64,000 bases of DNA, from contig NZ_CP146350.1 in the NCBI RefSeq assembly GCF_037055355.1, positions 7,835,001 through 7,899,000 on the forward strand, in the 5' to 3' direction. The notes under the pieces are model-generated. The model saw nothing but the letters and a program-made list of their open reading frames with translations. It was not told the origin of the DNA and made no database searches. The stretch comes from Streptomyces sp. DG1A-41 (GTDB taxonomy: Bacteria > Actinomycetota > Actinomycetes > Streptomycetales > Streptomycetaceae). The position numbers and the translations under genes were made by a program. Below are positions 18,807 to 27,595 of this stretch, piece by piece (the first letter of the stretch is position 1; the number at the start of each line of letters is the position of its first letter).

Positions 18807-19976
18807 ATGCGCTTCCGCCACCCCGACGGCTCCACCGTCCACCTCGCCTACTGCACCAACGTCCACCCCGCCGAAACCCTCGACGGCGTCCTCGCCCAGC
18901 TCCGCGACCACTGCGAACCCGTCCGCCGCCGCCTGGGACGCGACCGGCTCGGCATCGGGCTGTGGCTCGCCAAGGACGCCGCCCACGCCCTCGACACCGA
19001 CCCGTCCGCACTGCGCGGCCTGCGCACCGAACTCGACAGGCGCGGCCTCGAGGTCGTCACCCTCAACGGCTTCCCGTACGAGGGCTTCGGCGCCGAGGAG
19101 GTCAAGTACCGCGTGTACAAGCCGGACTGGGCCGACCCGGAACGCCTCGACCACACCACCGCCCTGGCCCGCGTCCTCGCCGGGCTCCTCCCCGACGACG
19201 TCGGCGACGGCACCATCTCCACGCTGCCCCTCGCCTGGCGAACCGCGTACGACGACAACCGCGCGCAGACCGCCCGCACCGCCCTGCTCACGCTCGCCGA
19301 ACGCCTCGACGCCATCGAGGAGCTGACCGGCCGCTCCCTCCGCGTCGGGCTGGAACCAGAACCCGGCTGCGTCGTCGAGACCACCCGCGACGCCATCGCC
19401 CCGCTCACCGCGATCGCCCACGACCGCATCGGCATCTGTGTCGACACCTGCCACCTCGCCACCTCCTTCGAAGACCCGCACACCGCCCTGGACGCCCTCA
19501 CCGAGGCCCGCGTCCCCGTCGTCAAATCCCAGCTCTCCGCCGCCCTGCACGCCGAACACCCCCATCTGCCCGAGGTCCGCGAGGCCCTCGCCGCCTTCGC
19601 CGAACCCCGCTTCCTTCACCAGACCCGTACGGCCACCGCGGCCGGCCTGCGCGCCACCGACGACCTCGACGAGGCCATCGCGGGCCACGCCCTGCCCGAC
19701 GGCGCACCCTGGCGCGCCCACTTCCACGTCCCCCTGCACGCAGCCCCTGCCGCGCCCCTCACCTCCACACTCCCGGTCCTGAAGACCGCACTCACCCGGC
19801 TCGTCGGCGGCCCGGCCCCGCTCACCCGCCACCTGGAGGTCGAGACCTACACCTGGCAGGCCCTCCCGCCCGAGCTGCGCCCCCGCGGCCGCAGCCAGCT
19901 CGCCGAAGGCATCGCCGCCGAACTCGCCCTTGCCCGCGACCTGTTGACGGACCTCGGACTGAAGGAGCTGCCATGA
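18807..19976 (+). CDS. eboE: Metabolite traffic protein EboE
   Basis: 389-aa TIM-barrel protein matching the EboE family: LAYCTNVHPAETLDGVLAQL at the N-terminus, GLWLAKDAA, LNGFPYEGFGAEEVKYRVYKPDWAD, EPEPGCVVETTRD and ICVDTCHLATSFEDP. The last two mark likely metal ligands. EboE is one of the defining ebo genes; in cyanobacteria the operon is needed to deliver a natural-product precursor to the periplasm. It starts three bases after the TatD gene and overlaps the next by ATGA. Confidence 0.88.
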   Translation: MRFRHPDGSTVHLAYCTNVHPAETLDGVLAQLRDHCEPVRRRLGRDRLGIGLWLAKDAAHALDTDPSALRGLRTELDRRGLEVVTLNGFPYEGFGAEEVKYRVYKPDWADPERLDHTTALARVLAGLLPDDVGDGTISTLPLAWRTAYDDNRAQTARTALLTLAERLDAIEELTGRSLRVGLEPEPGCVVETTRDAIAPLTAIAHDRIGICVDTCHLATSFEDPHTALDALTEARVPVVKSQLSAALHAEHPHLPEVREALAAFAEPRFLHQTRTATAAGLRATDDLDEAIAGHALPDGAPWRAHFHVPLHAAPAAPLTSTLPVLKTALTRLVGGPAPLTRHLEVETYTWQALPPELRPRGRSQLAEGIAAELALARDLLTDLGLKELP

Positions 19977-21394
19977 GCACCCACCCGTCCGCCCCGGGCG
20001 CAGCCCCGGCCCGGACAGGCCACCCCACACCGCTCCTTGTCCTCGACGTCGTCGGCCTCACCCCCCGTCTCCTCGACCACATGCCCCACCTCAAGGCGCT
20101 CGGCCAGTCCGGCTCCCGCGCCCCGCTGGGTACCGTGCTTCCCGCCGTCACCTGCGCCGCCCAGTCCACGTTCCTCACCGGCACCATGCCCTCGGAGCAC
20201 GGCATCGTCGGCAACGGCTGGTACTTCCGCGAACTCGGCGACGTCCTCCTGTGGCGCCAGCACAACGGCCTCGTGGCCGGTGACAAACTCTGGGACGCCG
20301 CCCGCCGCGCCCACCCCGGCTACACCGTCGCGAACATCTGCTGGTGGTACGCCATGGGCGCCGACACCGACATCACCGTCACCCCCCGTCCGGTCTACTA
20401 CGCCGACGGCCGCAAGGAACCCGACTGCTACACCCGGCCGGCCGCACTGCACGACGAACTCACGGAAAAACTCGGCACGTTCCCCCTCTTCCACTTCTGG
20501 GGCCCCGGAGCGGACCTCGTCTCCAGCCGGTGGATCATCGACGCGACCCGCCACATCATCCGCACCCGGCACCCCGACCTGACGCTCTGCTACCTCCCTC
20601 ACCTCGACTACGATCTCCAGCGCTTCGGCCCCGACGACCCGCGCTCCCTGAAGGCCGCCACCGACCTGGACGCCGCCATGGCACCGCTCCTGGACGACGC
20701 CCGCGCCGAAGGCCGCACGGTCGTCGCGCTGTCCGAGTACGGCATCACCCGCGTGAACCGGCCCGTCGACATCAACCGCGCCCTGCGCCGCGCCGGCCTG
20801 CTGGAGGTGCACACCCAGGACGGCATGGAGTACCTCGACCCGATGGCGTCCCGTGCCTTCGCGGTCGCCGACCACCAGGTCGCCCATGTCTACGTGCGCC
20901 GCCCCGAGGACCTCGACGTCACCCGGGCCGCTCTCGACGGGCTGCCCGGCATCGGCCAACTCCTCGACGACGAGGGAAAGAAGGCCCACCACCTCGACCA
21001 TCCGCGCGCCGGCGAACTCGTCGCCGTGGCGGAACCCGATGCCTGGTTCACGTACTACTACTGGCTCGACGACGCCCGCGCGCCCGACTTCGCACAGCTC
21101 GTCGAGATCCACCGCAAACCCGGCTACGACCCGGTCGAGCTCTTCATGGATCCCCTCGACCCCTATGTCAAGGTCAAGGCGGCCACCGCGCTGGCGCGCA
21201 AGAAACTCGGCATGCGCTACCGCATGGCGGTCGTGCCCCTGGACCCCTCACCTATTCGCGGCAGCCACGGCCGCCTCCCGGCGAGCGACGACGACGGTCC
21301 GCTCCTCATCTGCTCCACCCCCCGCGCTGTCGGCGACCGCGTCGCGGCCACCGATGTGAAGTCACTGCTGCTCCGACTCGCCGGTCTCGTCTGA
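19973..21394 (+). CDS. eboF: Alkaline-phosphatase-superfamily nucleotide pyrophosphatase/phosphodiesterase (EboF-like)
   Basis: 473-aa phosphodiesterase of the type I NPP branch. It has LLVLDVVGLTPRLLDHMPHLK at the metal-site Asp, the nucleophile region LPAVTCAAQSTFLTGTMPSEHGIVGNGW (nucleophile Thr/Ser), YLPHLDYDLQRFGPDDP and VVALSEYGITRVNRPVDIN. There is no signal peptide, so it acts in the cytosol. Overlap with eboE and the order of genes identify it as the last ebo member. It would cleave a phosphodiester or release a phosphorylated intermediate. Confidence 0.85.
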   Translation: MSTHPSAPGAAPARTGHPTPLLVLDVVGLTPRLLDHMPHLKALGQSGSRAPLGTVLPAVTCAAQSTFLTGTMPSEHGIVGNGWYFRELGDVLLWRQHNGLVAGDKLWDAARRAHPGYTVANICWWYAMGADTDITVTPRPVYYADGRKEPDCYTRPAALHDELTEKLGTFPLFHFWGPGADLVSSRWIIDATRHIIRTRHPDLTLCYLPHLDYDLQRFGPDDPRSLKAATDLDAAMAPLLDDARAEGRTVVALSEYGITRVNRPVDINRALRRAGLLEVHTQDGMEYLDPMASRAFAVADHQVAHVYVRRPEDLDVTRAALDGLPGIGQLLDDEGKKAHHLDHPRAGELVAVAEPDAWFTYYYWLDDARAPDFAQLVEIHRKPGYDPVELFMDPLDPYVKVKAATALARKKLGMRYRMAVVPLDPSPIRGSHGRLPASDDDGPLLICSTPRAVGDRVAATDVKSLLLRLAGLV

Positions 21395-21474
21395 GGACGG
21401 ACCCTCAGTCCCGACTGGTCACAAGTGAAGCACTCACCACTGACAACGCCCCGCGATCACGAGGAGTTCCACGC

Positions 21475-22512
21475 ATGAGCCGCTTCTCCCAGCCCGACCC
21501 CGAGCTCACCCACCGCCTCAGCAGACGAGGCATGCTCGGAGTGGCCACAGGCGCCACCGCTGCCGCCCTGCTCGGTGCCGCCGCCCCCGCGACCGCCGCC
21601 ACCGGCACGGCCTCCGGCGCCAAGGGCCGCGGCCGACCCGTCCTGCCGCCCGGTCGCCTCGGCATCCAGCTCTACAGCCTCCGCGACAAGGTCTCCACCC
21701 TCGGCTTCGGCCCCGTCTTCGCCGAACTGGAGAGGTACGGCTACGACGAGATCGAGTTCGCCGGCGACGGCCAGGGCTCGGCCGGCCCCATCACCCTCGC
21801 CCAGCTCAAGCGGCTGGCCCGCAACCACGGCCTGAACCCCATCGGCAGCCACGTCGGCTACTACTCCAGCGACCCGAACGCCTACACCTTCGCCCAGAAC
21901 CTCACCAAGGTCCTCGACGACGCCCAGGCACTCGGCCTGAAGCACATCGGCACGGCCGCCGGCCCGTTCCGCTACGGCTCGACCGTCGACGCCTGGAAGC
22001 GCGCCGCCGAGGACTTCAACACCTACGGCGCGGCGGCGAAGGCCCGGGGCATGAAGTTCTACCAGCACAACCACTCCGAGGAGTTCTCCTTCGCCACCGA
22101 CAACCCCAAGGTCCGCCTCTACGACGTCCTGCTCGAGGAGACCGACCCGCACCTCGTCCACCTGGAGATGGACATCTACTGGGCGTACGTCGGCCAGTTC
22201 CGCTTCTCCAAGCGGCCCGACGGCACGCCCGCGCCGTTCGAGCCGCTGGACTACGTCCTCCGGCAGCCCGACCGCTACCCGCTGTTCCACGTCAAGGACG
22301 GCGAGAGCGACCCGTCGAACCCGTACGGCTACCGCATGACCGACGTCGGCGACGGAGACATCGACTACCAGCGGTTCATCTCCGCCGTGACCCGGCTGCG
22401 CGGTCACCGCATGGCCCACCACTGGCAGGCCGAGCACGACAACCCGGCCGAATCCTTCACGTTCGCGCGCCGCTCCAGCGCGCACCTGCACTCCCTGAGG
22501 GAGAAGTGCTGA
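21475..22512 (+). CDS. Tat-secreted xylose-isomerase-like TIM-barrel protein
   Basis: 345 aa. A twin-arginine signal (LSRRGMLGVATGATAAALLG, then Ala-rich cleavage region) predicts export in folded form. The barrel shows RLGIQLYSLRDKV, DEIEFAGDG, FYQHNHSEEFS, HLEMDIYWAYVGQ and LFHVKDGE, consistent with a metal site. It starts 80 bases after the ebo operon with GAGGAGTTCC upstream and ends at a strong hairpin. It may act outside the membrane on the exported product or an external sugar. Substrate unknown. Confidence 0.85.
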   Translation: MSRFSQPDPELTHRLSRRGMLGVATGATAAALLGAAAPATAATGTASGAKGRGRPVLPPGRLGIQLYSLRDKVSTLGFGPVFAELERYGYDEIEFAGDGQGSAGPITLAQLKRLARNHGLNPIGSHVGYYSSDPNAYTFAQNLTKVLDDAQALGLKHIGTAAGPFRYGSTVDAWKRAAEDFNTYGAAAKARGMKFYQHNHSEEFSFATDNPKVRLYDVLLEETDPHLVHLEMDIYWAYVGQFRFSKRPDGTPAPFEPLDYVLRQPDRYPLFHVKDGESDPSNPYGYRMTDVGDGDIDYQRFISAVTRLRGHRMAHHWQAEHDNPAESFTFARRSSAHLHSLREKC

Positions 22513-22524
22513 CGTCGTAGGAGC

Positions 22525-22566
22525 GTGAGGAGGCCCCTCCCCGGCCACGGGGAGGGGCCTCCTCAC
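22525..22566. terminator. Bidirectional hairpin terminator between convergent genes
   Basis: A perfect 18-bp stem (22525-22542 with 22549-22566) with a six-base loop lies between the stop of the Tat-secreted enzyme and the end of the leftward oxalate operon. Its symmetry suits termination from both sides, although no long T run follows. Confidence 0.85.
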
Positions 22567-22577
22567 ACGAGGGACGG

Positions 22578-22685
22578 TCAGAGGCGGCAGACGCTGGCGT
22601 GGAAGTCGGTCACCTCGCGGTGGGGACGGTTCGCGGCGTCGGGCTGTGCGGATGAGCTGTTCGGTGCGACAGGGCCGACCCCCAT
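22578..22685 (-). CDS. Tiny ORF downstream of the oxalate antiporter, echoing its N-terminal motif
   Basis: 35 codons, starting one base after the antiporter stop (TGAcATG), so re-initiation is possible. Its last 13 residues, REVTDFHASVCRL, match 8 of 13 positions of REVTDANGRVYRL near the antiporter N-terminus. It could be a real coupled small protein or the stub of a decayed second antiporter copy. No independent ribosome site is obvious. Confidence 0.35.
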   Translation of the reverse strand: MGVGPVAPNSSSAQPDAANRPHREVTDFHASVCRL

Positions 22686-22686
22686 G

Positions 22687-24075
22687 TCACGCCGTCTCCT
22701 CGCCGAGCGGTCGCGGATTGGGAGTGATGCGCTTGGCCCGGGGGCGGCCCGGCGGGTGCAGGAACAGGGCGACGAACCCGGCCAGCAGGGAGATCGAACC
22801 GGCCAGGACGAACGCGCCGGCGTAGTCCCAGGCGGCCACCACCACGGCTCCCATTCCGGACCCGAGAAGCCCGGAGACCAGCTTCGACGAGTACACGAGG
22901 CCGTAGTTGGAGGCGTTGTTGTTCTCACCGAAGTAGTCGGCGGTCATCGCCGCGAACATCGGGAAGATGGCGCCGCCACCGAAGCCCGAGATGGACGAGA
23001 ACAGCAGGAACAGCGGCAGGTTGCCGATGTTCCCGGAGAACAGGATGCCGTACTGCGACAGTCCGAGGACGATGCAGACGAAGATCAGGCACTGCTTGCG
23101 GCCGTAGCGGTCGGAGAGCCAGCCGATGACACCCCGGCCCGTGCCGTTGACGATCGCCTTCAGGGACATCGCGGTGGCGACGATGCCGCCCGCGAAGCCC
23201 GCCTCGTCACCGAAGGGGACCTGGAAGGCGATACCGAAGATGTTCACGCCGGAGGTGCACAGCAGACAGAACCACATGAGGGCCACACGGCCGGTCCGCC
23301 ATGCCTCCATGGGGGTGTACTGGTGCACGGCCGGCGGGTTCTTCTCCAGCGCGCGCCGGGCCCGTGCGTCGTCGGGCTTCTTCAGCGGGTCGACGTCGGC
23401 CGGCCACCAGTTCTTCGGCGGGTCGCGGAAGAAGTAGCCCGAGACCGCCACCACGGCCGCCAGGAAGACGCCTACGCAGACCAGCACCCAGCGGAAGTTG
23501 GTGAGGTCCATGTAGCCGGTGAAGAGGAACACGAACGGCACGGACCCATAGGCGAAACCGCCGTTCACGAAGCCCGTCTTGCCGCCCTTGCGCTCCGGAT
23601 ACCACTTGGCGACCATGTTGACGCAGGTCGCGTAGACCATGCCCGCGCCCATGCCGCTGAACATGCCGAAGCCGATGTAGGCGACGATCACATGTGGTGC
23701 GAAGGCGAGCGAGAGATACCCCAGCAGCGTGCCGACGGCACCGAGCATCATCGCCCAGCGAGCCGGGAGTTTCCCGCTCTCACGCAGCTTCCCGGCGGGG
23801 AAGGCAACCGCGGCCTGGAAGAAGACCCAGACGCCCAGCATCCAGAAGATGTGCCCGCTGCTCCACTGGTGTGCTGTGTGCAGCGTGTCCTCGGCGGACG
23901 CGAAGGCGTACTCCGCCGAGCTGATGCCCATCATGCCGACCCACGGCAGGATGACCATCCACTTGCGTTTGCGGCCCATGATGTCGATGTCGGTCTCACC
24001 GAGGCGGTAGACGCGTCCGTTCGCGTCCGTGACCTCTCGGTAAGGAACCGTGGTGGGCAGATCGGTCGTTGTCAT
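22687..24075 (-). CDS. oxlT: OFA-family MFS transporter (oxalate:formate antiporter-like)
   Basis: 462-aa twelve-helix MFS protein. An N-terminal cytosolic stretch YREVTDANGRVYRLGETD precedes KRKWMVILPWVGMM; later motifs are YGSVPFVFLFTG and GWLSDRYGRKQCLIF (MFS motif between helices). Layout matches the oxalate/formate antiporter family. The ATG at 24075 has AAGGGG 12 bases before it. Co-location with a CoA-transferase and a ThDP decarboxylase supports oxalate uptake coupled to formate export, though OFA members also carry other monocarboxylates. Confidence 0.85.
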   Translation of the reverse strand: MTTTDLPTTVPYREVTDANGRVYRLGETDIDIMGRKRKWMVILPWVGMMGISSAEYAFASAEDTLHTAHQWSSGHIFWMLGVWVFFQAAVAFPAGKLRESGKLPARWAMMLGAVGTLLGYLSLAFAPHVIVAYIGFGMFSGMGAGMVYATCVNMVAKWYPERKGGKTGFVNGGFAYGSVPFVFLFTGYMDLTNFRWVLVCVGVFLAAVVAVSGYFFRDPPKNWWPADVDPLKKPDDARARRALEKNPPAVHQYTPMEAWRTGRVALMWFCLLCTSGVNIFGIAFQVPFGDEAGFAGGIVATAMSLKAIVNGTGRGVIGWLSDRYGRKQCLIFVCIVLGLSQYGILFSGNIGNLPLFLLFSSISGFGGGAIFPMFAAMTADYFGENNNASNYGLVYSSKLVSGLLGSGMGAVVVAAWDYAGAFVLAGSISLLAGFVALFLHPPGRPRAKRITPNPRPLGEETA

Positions 24076-24194
24076 GTCGTGTCGCACCCCTTGCGTCGAA
24101 AGATCTGGCCAGCGCCCCCTGTCCCATGCCTTTCGTGCGCGTGCGGGTCCCGGGCCGGCCGACGCGCACCGTCGGCCGGCCCCGCTCCCTCACC

Positions 24195-26342
24195 TCATGT
24201 ACCGCCCCCCAGCAGCCCGGCCTCCCGCGCCCAGCGGTACTTCGCGCCGAGCACGGCCACCGGCTTCTCGGTCGTGTACGGGTACGCCACGACACCGCGC
24301 TCGAAGAGGTACTGACAGGCCTCCTCGACCTCCACGTCGCCCGCGAGTGACGCCACGACCGGCTTCTCGATCCCGCGCTCCCGGAACTCGGCCACCACGC
24401 GCGCGGTGAGCTCCGCGAAGACCATGGGAGGGGTGACGATGGTGTGCCAGTAGCCGAGGACGAGCGCGTGGATGCGCGGATCCTCCAGCCCCAGCCGGAT
24501 CGTCGCCTCGTACGTCGACGGCGGCTCACCCCCGGTGATGTCCACCGGGTTGCCCGCGGCCCCGAAGGGCGGGATGAACTTCCGGAACGCCTCGTCCAGG
24601 TCCGGCGGGATCTCCATCAGCGACAGGCCGTTGTCCGTCACCGCGTCCGAGAGCAGCACACCGCTGCCGCCGGCCCCCGTGATGATCACGACGTTGTCGC
24701 CCTTGGGGGCGGGCAGCACGGGCAACGCGCGCGCGTACTCCAGCATGTCGTTCAGCCCCGGCGCCCGGATCACCCCGGCCTGCTTGAGGATGTCGTCGTA
24801 CACGGCGTCGTCGCCCGCCAGGGCGCCGGTGTGTGAACCGGCCGCCTTCGCGCCCGCCGCCGTACGCCCCGCCTTCAGGACGACCACGGGCTTCTTCGGC
24901 ACGGTCGCCCGCGCGGCCTCCACGAAGGCGCGTCCGTCCTTGAGGTCCTCCAGGTGCATCGCGATGCACTCGGTGTGCGGGTCCTCCCCGAACCAGGTCA
25001 GCAGGTCGTCCTCGTCCAGGTCCGACTTGTTGCCGAGCCCGACGATCGCCGACACGCCCGTCCTGGTGGTGCGGGCGAAGCCCAGGATGGCCATCCCGAT
25101 GCCGCCCGACTGCGAGGTCAGCGCCACCCCGCCCTTGACGTCGTACGGCGTGCAGAACGTGGCACACAGGTCATGCCAGGTCGAGTAGTAGCCGTAGATG
25201 TTCGGCCCCAGCAGCCGGACGCCGTGCCGCTCGGCGATCGCCACGATCTCCGCCTGGAGTTCGTGCTCACCGGTCTCCGCGAACCCGGAGGGGATCAGTA
25301 CGGCGTTCGGGATGCCCTTGCGCCCCGCCTCCTCCAGGGCCGAGGCCACGAACTTGGCGGGGATCGCGAAGACCGCCACATCCACCTCACCGGGAACGTC
25401 GGTGACACTCTTGTACGCCTTGCGGCCCACGATGTCATCGGCCTTGGGGTTCACCGGGTGGATGTCGCCCGCGAAACCTCCGTCGACGAGGTTGCGCATC
25501 ACGGAATTGCCGATCTTGCCCTGCTCGTTGGAGGCACCGATGACGGCGACCGAACGCGGCTGCATCAGACGGCGCATCGACGTGAGGATCTCGTCCCTCG
25601 AGTACTTCCGGCGCGGCGCGGGTTGCGACTCGGCGAGGATGACCCGGATGTCGGCCGCCACCGCCCCCTCCGCGGTGGCGATCACCGGGTTGAGGTCGAC
25701 CTCCGCGATCTCCGGGAAGTCAGCGACGAGTTCCGACACCCGGCGGATCTGTTCGGCGACGGCCCACCGGTCCACGCCCGCCTGGCCGCGCACCCCGCGC
25801 AGGATCTCCGCAGACCGGATCGAGTCCAGCATGGACAGCGCCTCGTCGGCGTCCACCGGAGCGAGCCGGAAGGTGACGTCCTTCAGCACCTCGACCAGCA
25901 CCCCGCCGAGCCCGAACGCGACCACCTTCCCGAACGTCGGGTCCGTGACCGCCCCGACGATGACCTCCTGCCCCTTGGGCACCAGCTCCTGCACCTGCAC
26001 GCCGGAGATGCGGGCCTTCGGGTCGTAGGCACGCGCGTTGTCGATGATGGTGTGGAACGCCGCCCGTACGTCCGCCGCGCCCTCGACGCCGACGATCACC
26101 CCGCCGGCGTCGGTCTTGTGCAGGATGTCCGGCGAGACGATCTTCATCACGACGGGCCCGCCGAAGCGCGCCGCGAACGCCACGGCCTCCTCGACGTCCG
26201 TCGCCAGCTCCTCGCCGGGTACGGCGATCCCGTATGCGTCGGCGATCACCTTGCCCTCGGGCGCGGTCAGCGCGGTCCGCCCCTCGGCCCGCACGGAGTC
26301 GAGGAGGCCGCGCACCCGCAGGACCCGGTCTTCGGCCATCAC
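24195..26342 (-). CDS. Acyl-CoA synthetase, ADP-forming (fused acetate-CoA ligase type)
   Basis: 715-aa fusion in beta-alpha order. Residues ~10-235 are an ATP-grasp domain (PVVMKIVSPDILHKTDAGGV; FGLGGVLVEVLKDV). Residues ~255-715 hold a CoA-binding Rossmann domain (SVAVIGASNEQGKIG) and ligase domains with GSHTGALAGDDAVYD, where the phospho-His lies. It interconverts acyl-CoA + ADP + Pi with acid + ATP + CoA. The GTG at 26342 has the better-placed ribosome site; ATG 26339 is the alternative. It is one base downstream of the CoA-transferase, so it may conserve energy from formyl- or oxalyl-CoA. Confidence 0.87.
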   Translation of the reverse strand: MMAEDRVLRVRGLLDSVRAEGRTALTAPEGKVIADAYGIAVPGEELATDVEEAVAFAARFGGPVVMKIVSPDILHKTDAGGVIVGVEGAADVRAAFHTIIDNARAYDPKARISGVQVQELVPKGQEVIVGAVTDPTFGKVVAFGLGGVLVEVLKDVTFRLAPVDADEALSMLDSIRSAEILRGVRGQAGVDRWAVAEQIRRVSELVADFPEIAEVDLNPVIATAEGAVAADIRVILAESQPAPRRKYSRDEILTSMRRLMQPRSVAVIGASNEQGKIGNSVMRNLVDGGFAGDIHPVNPKADDIVGRKAYKSVTDVPGEVDVAVFAIPAKFVASALEEAGRKGIPNAVLIPSGFAETGEHELQAEIVAIAERHGVRLLGPNIYGYYSTWHDLCATFCTPYDVKGGVALTSQSGGIGMAILGFARTTRTGVSAIVGLGNKSDLDEDDLLTWFGEDPHTECIAMHLEDLKDGRAFVEAARATVPKKPVVVLKAGRTAAGAKAAGSHTGALAGDDAVYDDILKQAGVIRAPGLNDMLEYARALPVLPAPKGDNVVIITGAGGSGVLLSDAVTDNGLSLMEIPPDLDEAFRKFIPPFGAAGNPVDITGGEPPSTYEATIRLGLEDPRIHALVLGYWHTIVTPPMVFAELTARVVAEFRERGIEKPVVASLAGDVEVEEACQYLFERGVVAYPYTTEKPVAVLGAKYRWAREAGLLGGGT

Positions 26343-26343
26343 G

Positions 26344-27585
26344 TCAGATCACTCCGTTCGACTTGAGCAGGCGTACTTCCTCGTCGCCGAGGCCGAGTTC
26401 GCCGACGTAGACCTCTTCGTTGTGCTCGCCGAGGAGAGGTGAGCTGGTCACCTCGACGGGGGAGTCGGACAGCTTGAGCGGGCTGCCGACGGTGACGAAC
26501 TCGCCGCGCTCGGGGTGCGGGACGGTGACGACCATCTCGTTGGCGGCCAGCGACCGGTCCTCGATGATCTCCCTGGTGGACAGGATCGGCCCGCACGGGA
26601 TGTTGTGCGCGTTGAGCCGCTCCAGCACCTCCCACTTGGGCAGCGTCGAGGACCACTCCTCGATCAGCTGGAACATCTTGTTGAGCTTGGGCAGGCGTGC
26701 CTCGGGCGTCGCCCACTCGGGGTCTTCGGCCAGTTCGGGCCGGCCGATGAGCTCGCTGATGGGCTGCCAGCCGACGGGCTGCACGATGACGTACACGTAG
26801 TCGTTCGGGCCGCCCGGCGCGCACTTGACCGCCCAGCCGGGCTGGCCGCCGCCGGACGCGTTTCCGGACCTGGGAACCTCGTCGCCGAAGTCCTCGTTGG
26901 GATATTCGGCGAGCGGCCCGTGTGCCAGGCGCTGCTGGTCCCGCAGTTTCACCCGGCACAGGTTCAGTACAGCGTGCTGCATGGCCACGTTGACCCGCTG
27001 CCCGCGCCCGGTGCGCTCCCGTTGGTAGAGCGCGGCGAGGATGCCCGCCACGGCGTGCACACCCGTCCCCGAGTCCCCGATCTGGGCCCCCGTCGCCAGC
27101 GGCGGCCCGTCCTCGAAACCGGTGGTCGACATCGACCCGCCCATGGCCTGCGCGACGACCTCGTACGCTTTGAAGTTGGTGTACGGGCCCTCGCCGAACC
27201 CCTTGATGGAGGCATAGACGATTCGTGGATTGATCTCCTGGATGCGGTCCCAGGTGAAGCCCATCCGGTCGACCGCGCCCGGGCCGAAGTTCTCGACCAT
27301 GACGTCCGAGCGCCGGATCAGCTCGGTGAGGATCTCCTTGCCGCGCTCGGTCTTGGTGTTGAGGGTGATGCTCCGCTTGTTGCAGTTGAGCATCGTGAAG
27401 TAGAGGGAGTCGACGTCCGGCAGGTCACGCAGCTGCTTGCGCGTGATGTCGCCGGTCGGCGCCTCCAGCTTGACGACGTCCGCGCCGAGCCAGGCGAGCA
27501 GCTGGGTCGCGGAGGGCCCGGACTGGACGTGGGTCATGTCCAGGACGCGGATGCCTTCGAGGGCTTTGGCGGAGGTAGCTGTCAT
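26344..27585 (-). CDS. frc: Class III CoA-transferase (formyl-CoA:oxalate CoA-transferase-like)
   Basis: 413-aa CaiB/BaiF-family enzyme. The aspartate that carries the CoA intermediate is in [10 protein letters not shown]; the glycine loop near SGGGQPGW matches the Frc-type GGGQ loop; [11 protein letters not shown] is also conserved. It moves CoA to oxalate from formyl-CoA or succinyl-CoA. The ATG at 27585 follows GAGG by eight bases. It lies ten bases after the decarboxylase in the same operon. The presence of sucCD opposite suggests succinyl-CoA as donor. Confidence 0.88.
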   Translation of the reverse strand: MTATSAKALEGIRVLDMTHVQSGPSATQLLAWLGADVVKLEAPTGDITRKQLRDLPDVDSLYFTMLNCNKRSITLNTKTERGKEILTELIRRSDVMVENFGPGAVDRMGFTWDRIQEINPRIVYASIKGFGEGPYTNFKAYEVVAQAMGGSMSTTGFEDGPPLATGAQIGDSGTGVHAVAGILAALYQRERTGRGQRVNVAMQHAVLNLCRVKLRDQQRLAHGPLAEYPNEDFGDEVPRSGNASGGGQPGWAVKCAPGGPNDYVYVIVQPVGWQPISELIGRPELAEDPEWATPEARLPKLNKMFQLIEEWSSTLPKWEVLERLNAHNIPCGPILSTREIIEDRSLAANEMVVTVPHPERGEFVTVGSPLKLSDSPVEVTSSPLLGEHNEEVYVGELGLGDEEVRLLKSNGVI

Positions 27586-27595
27586 CGGGGGCACC

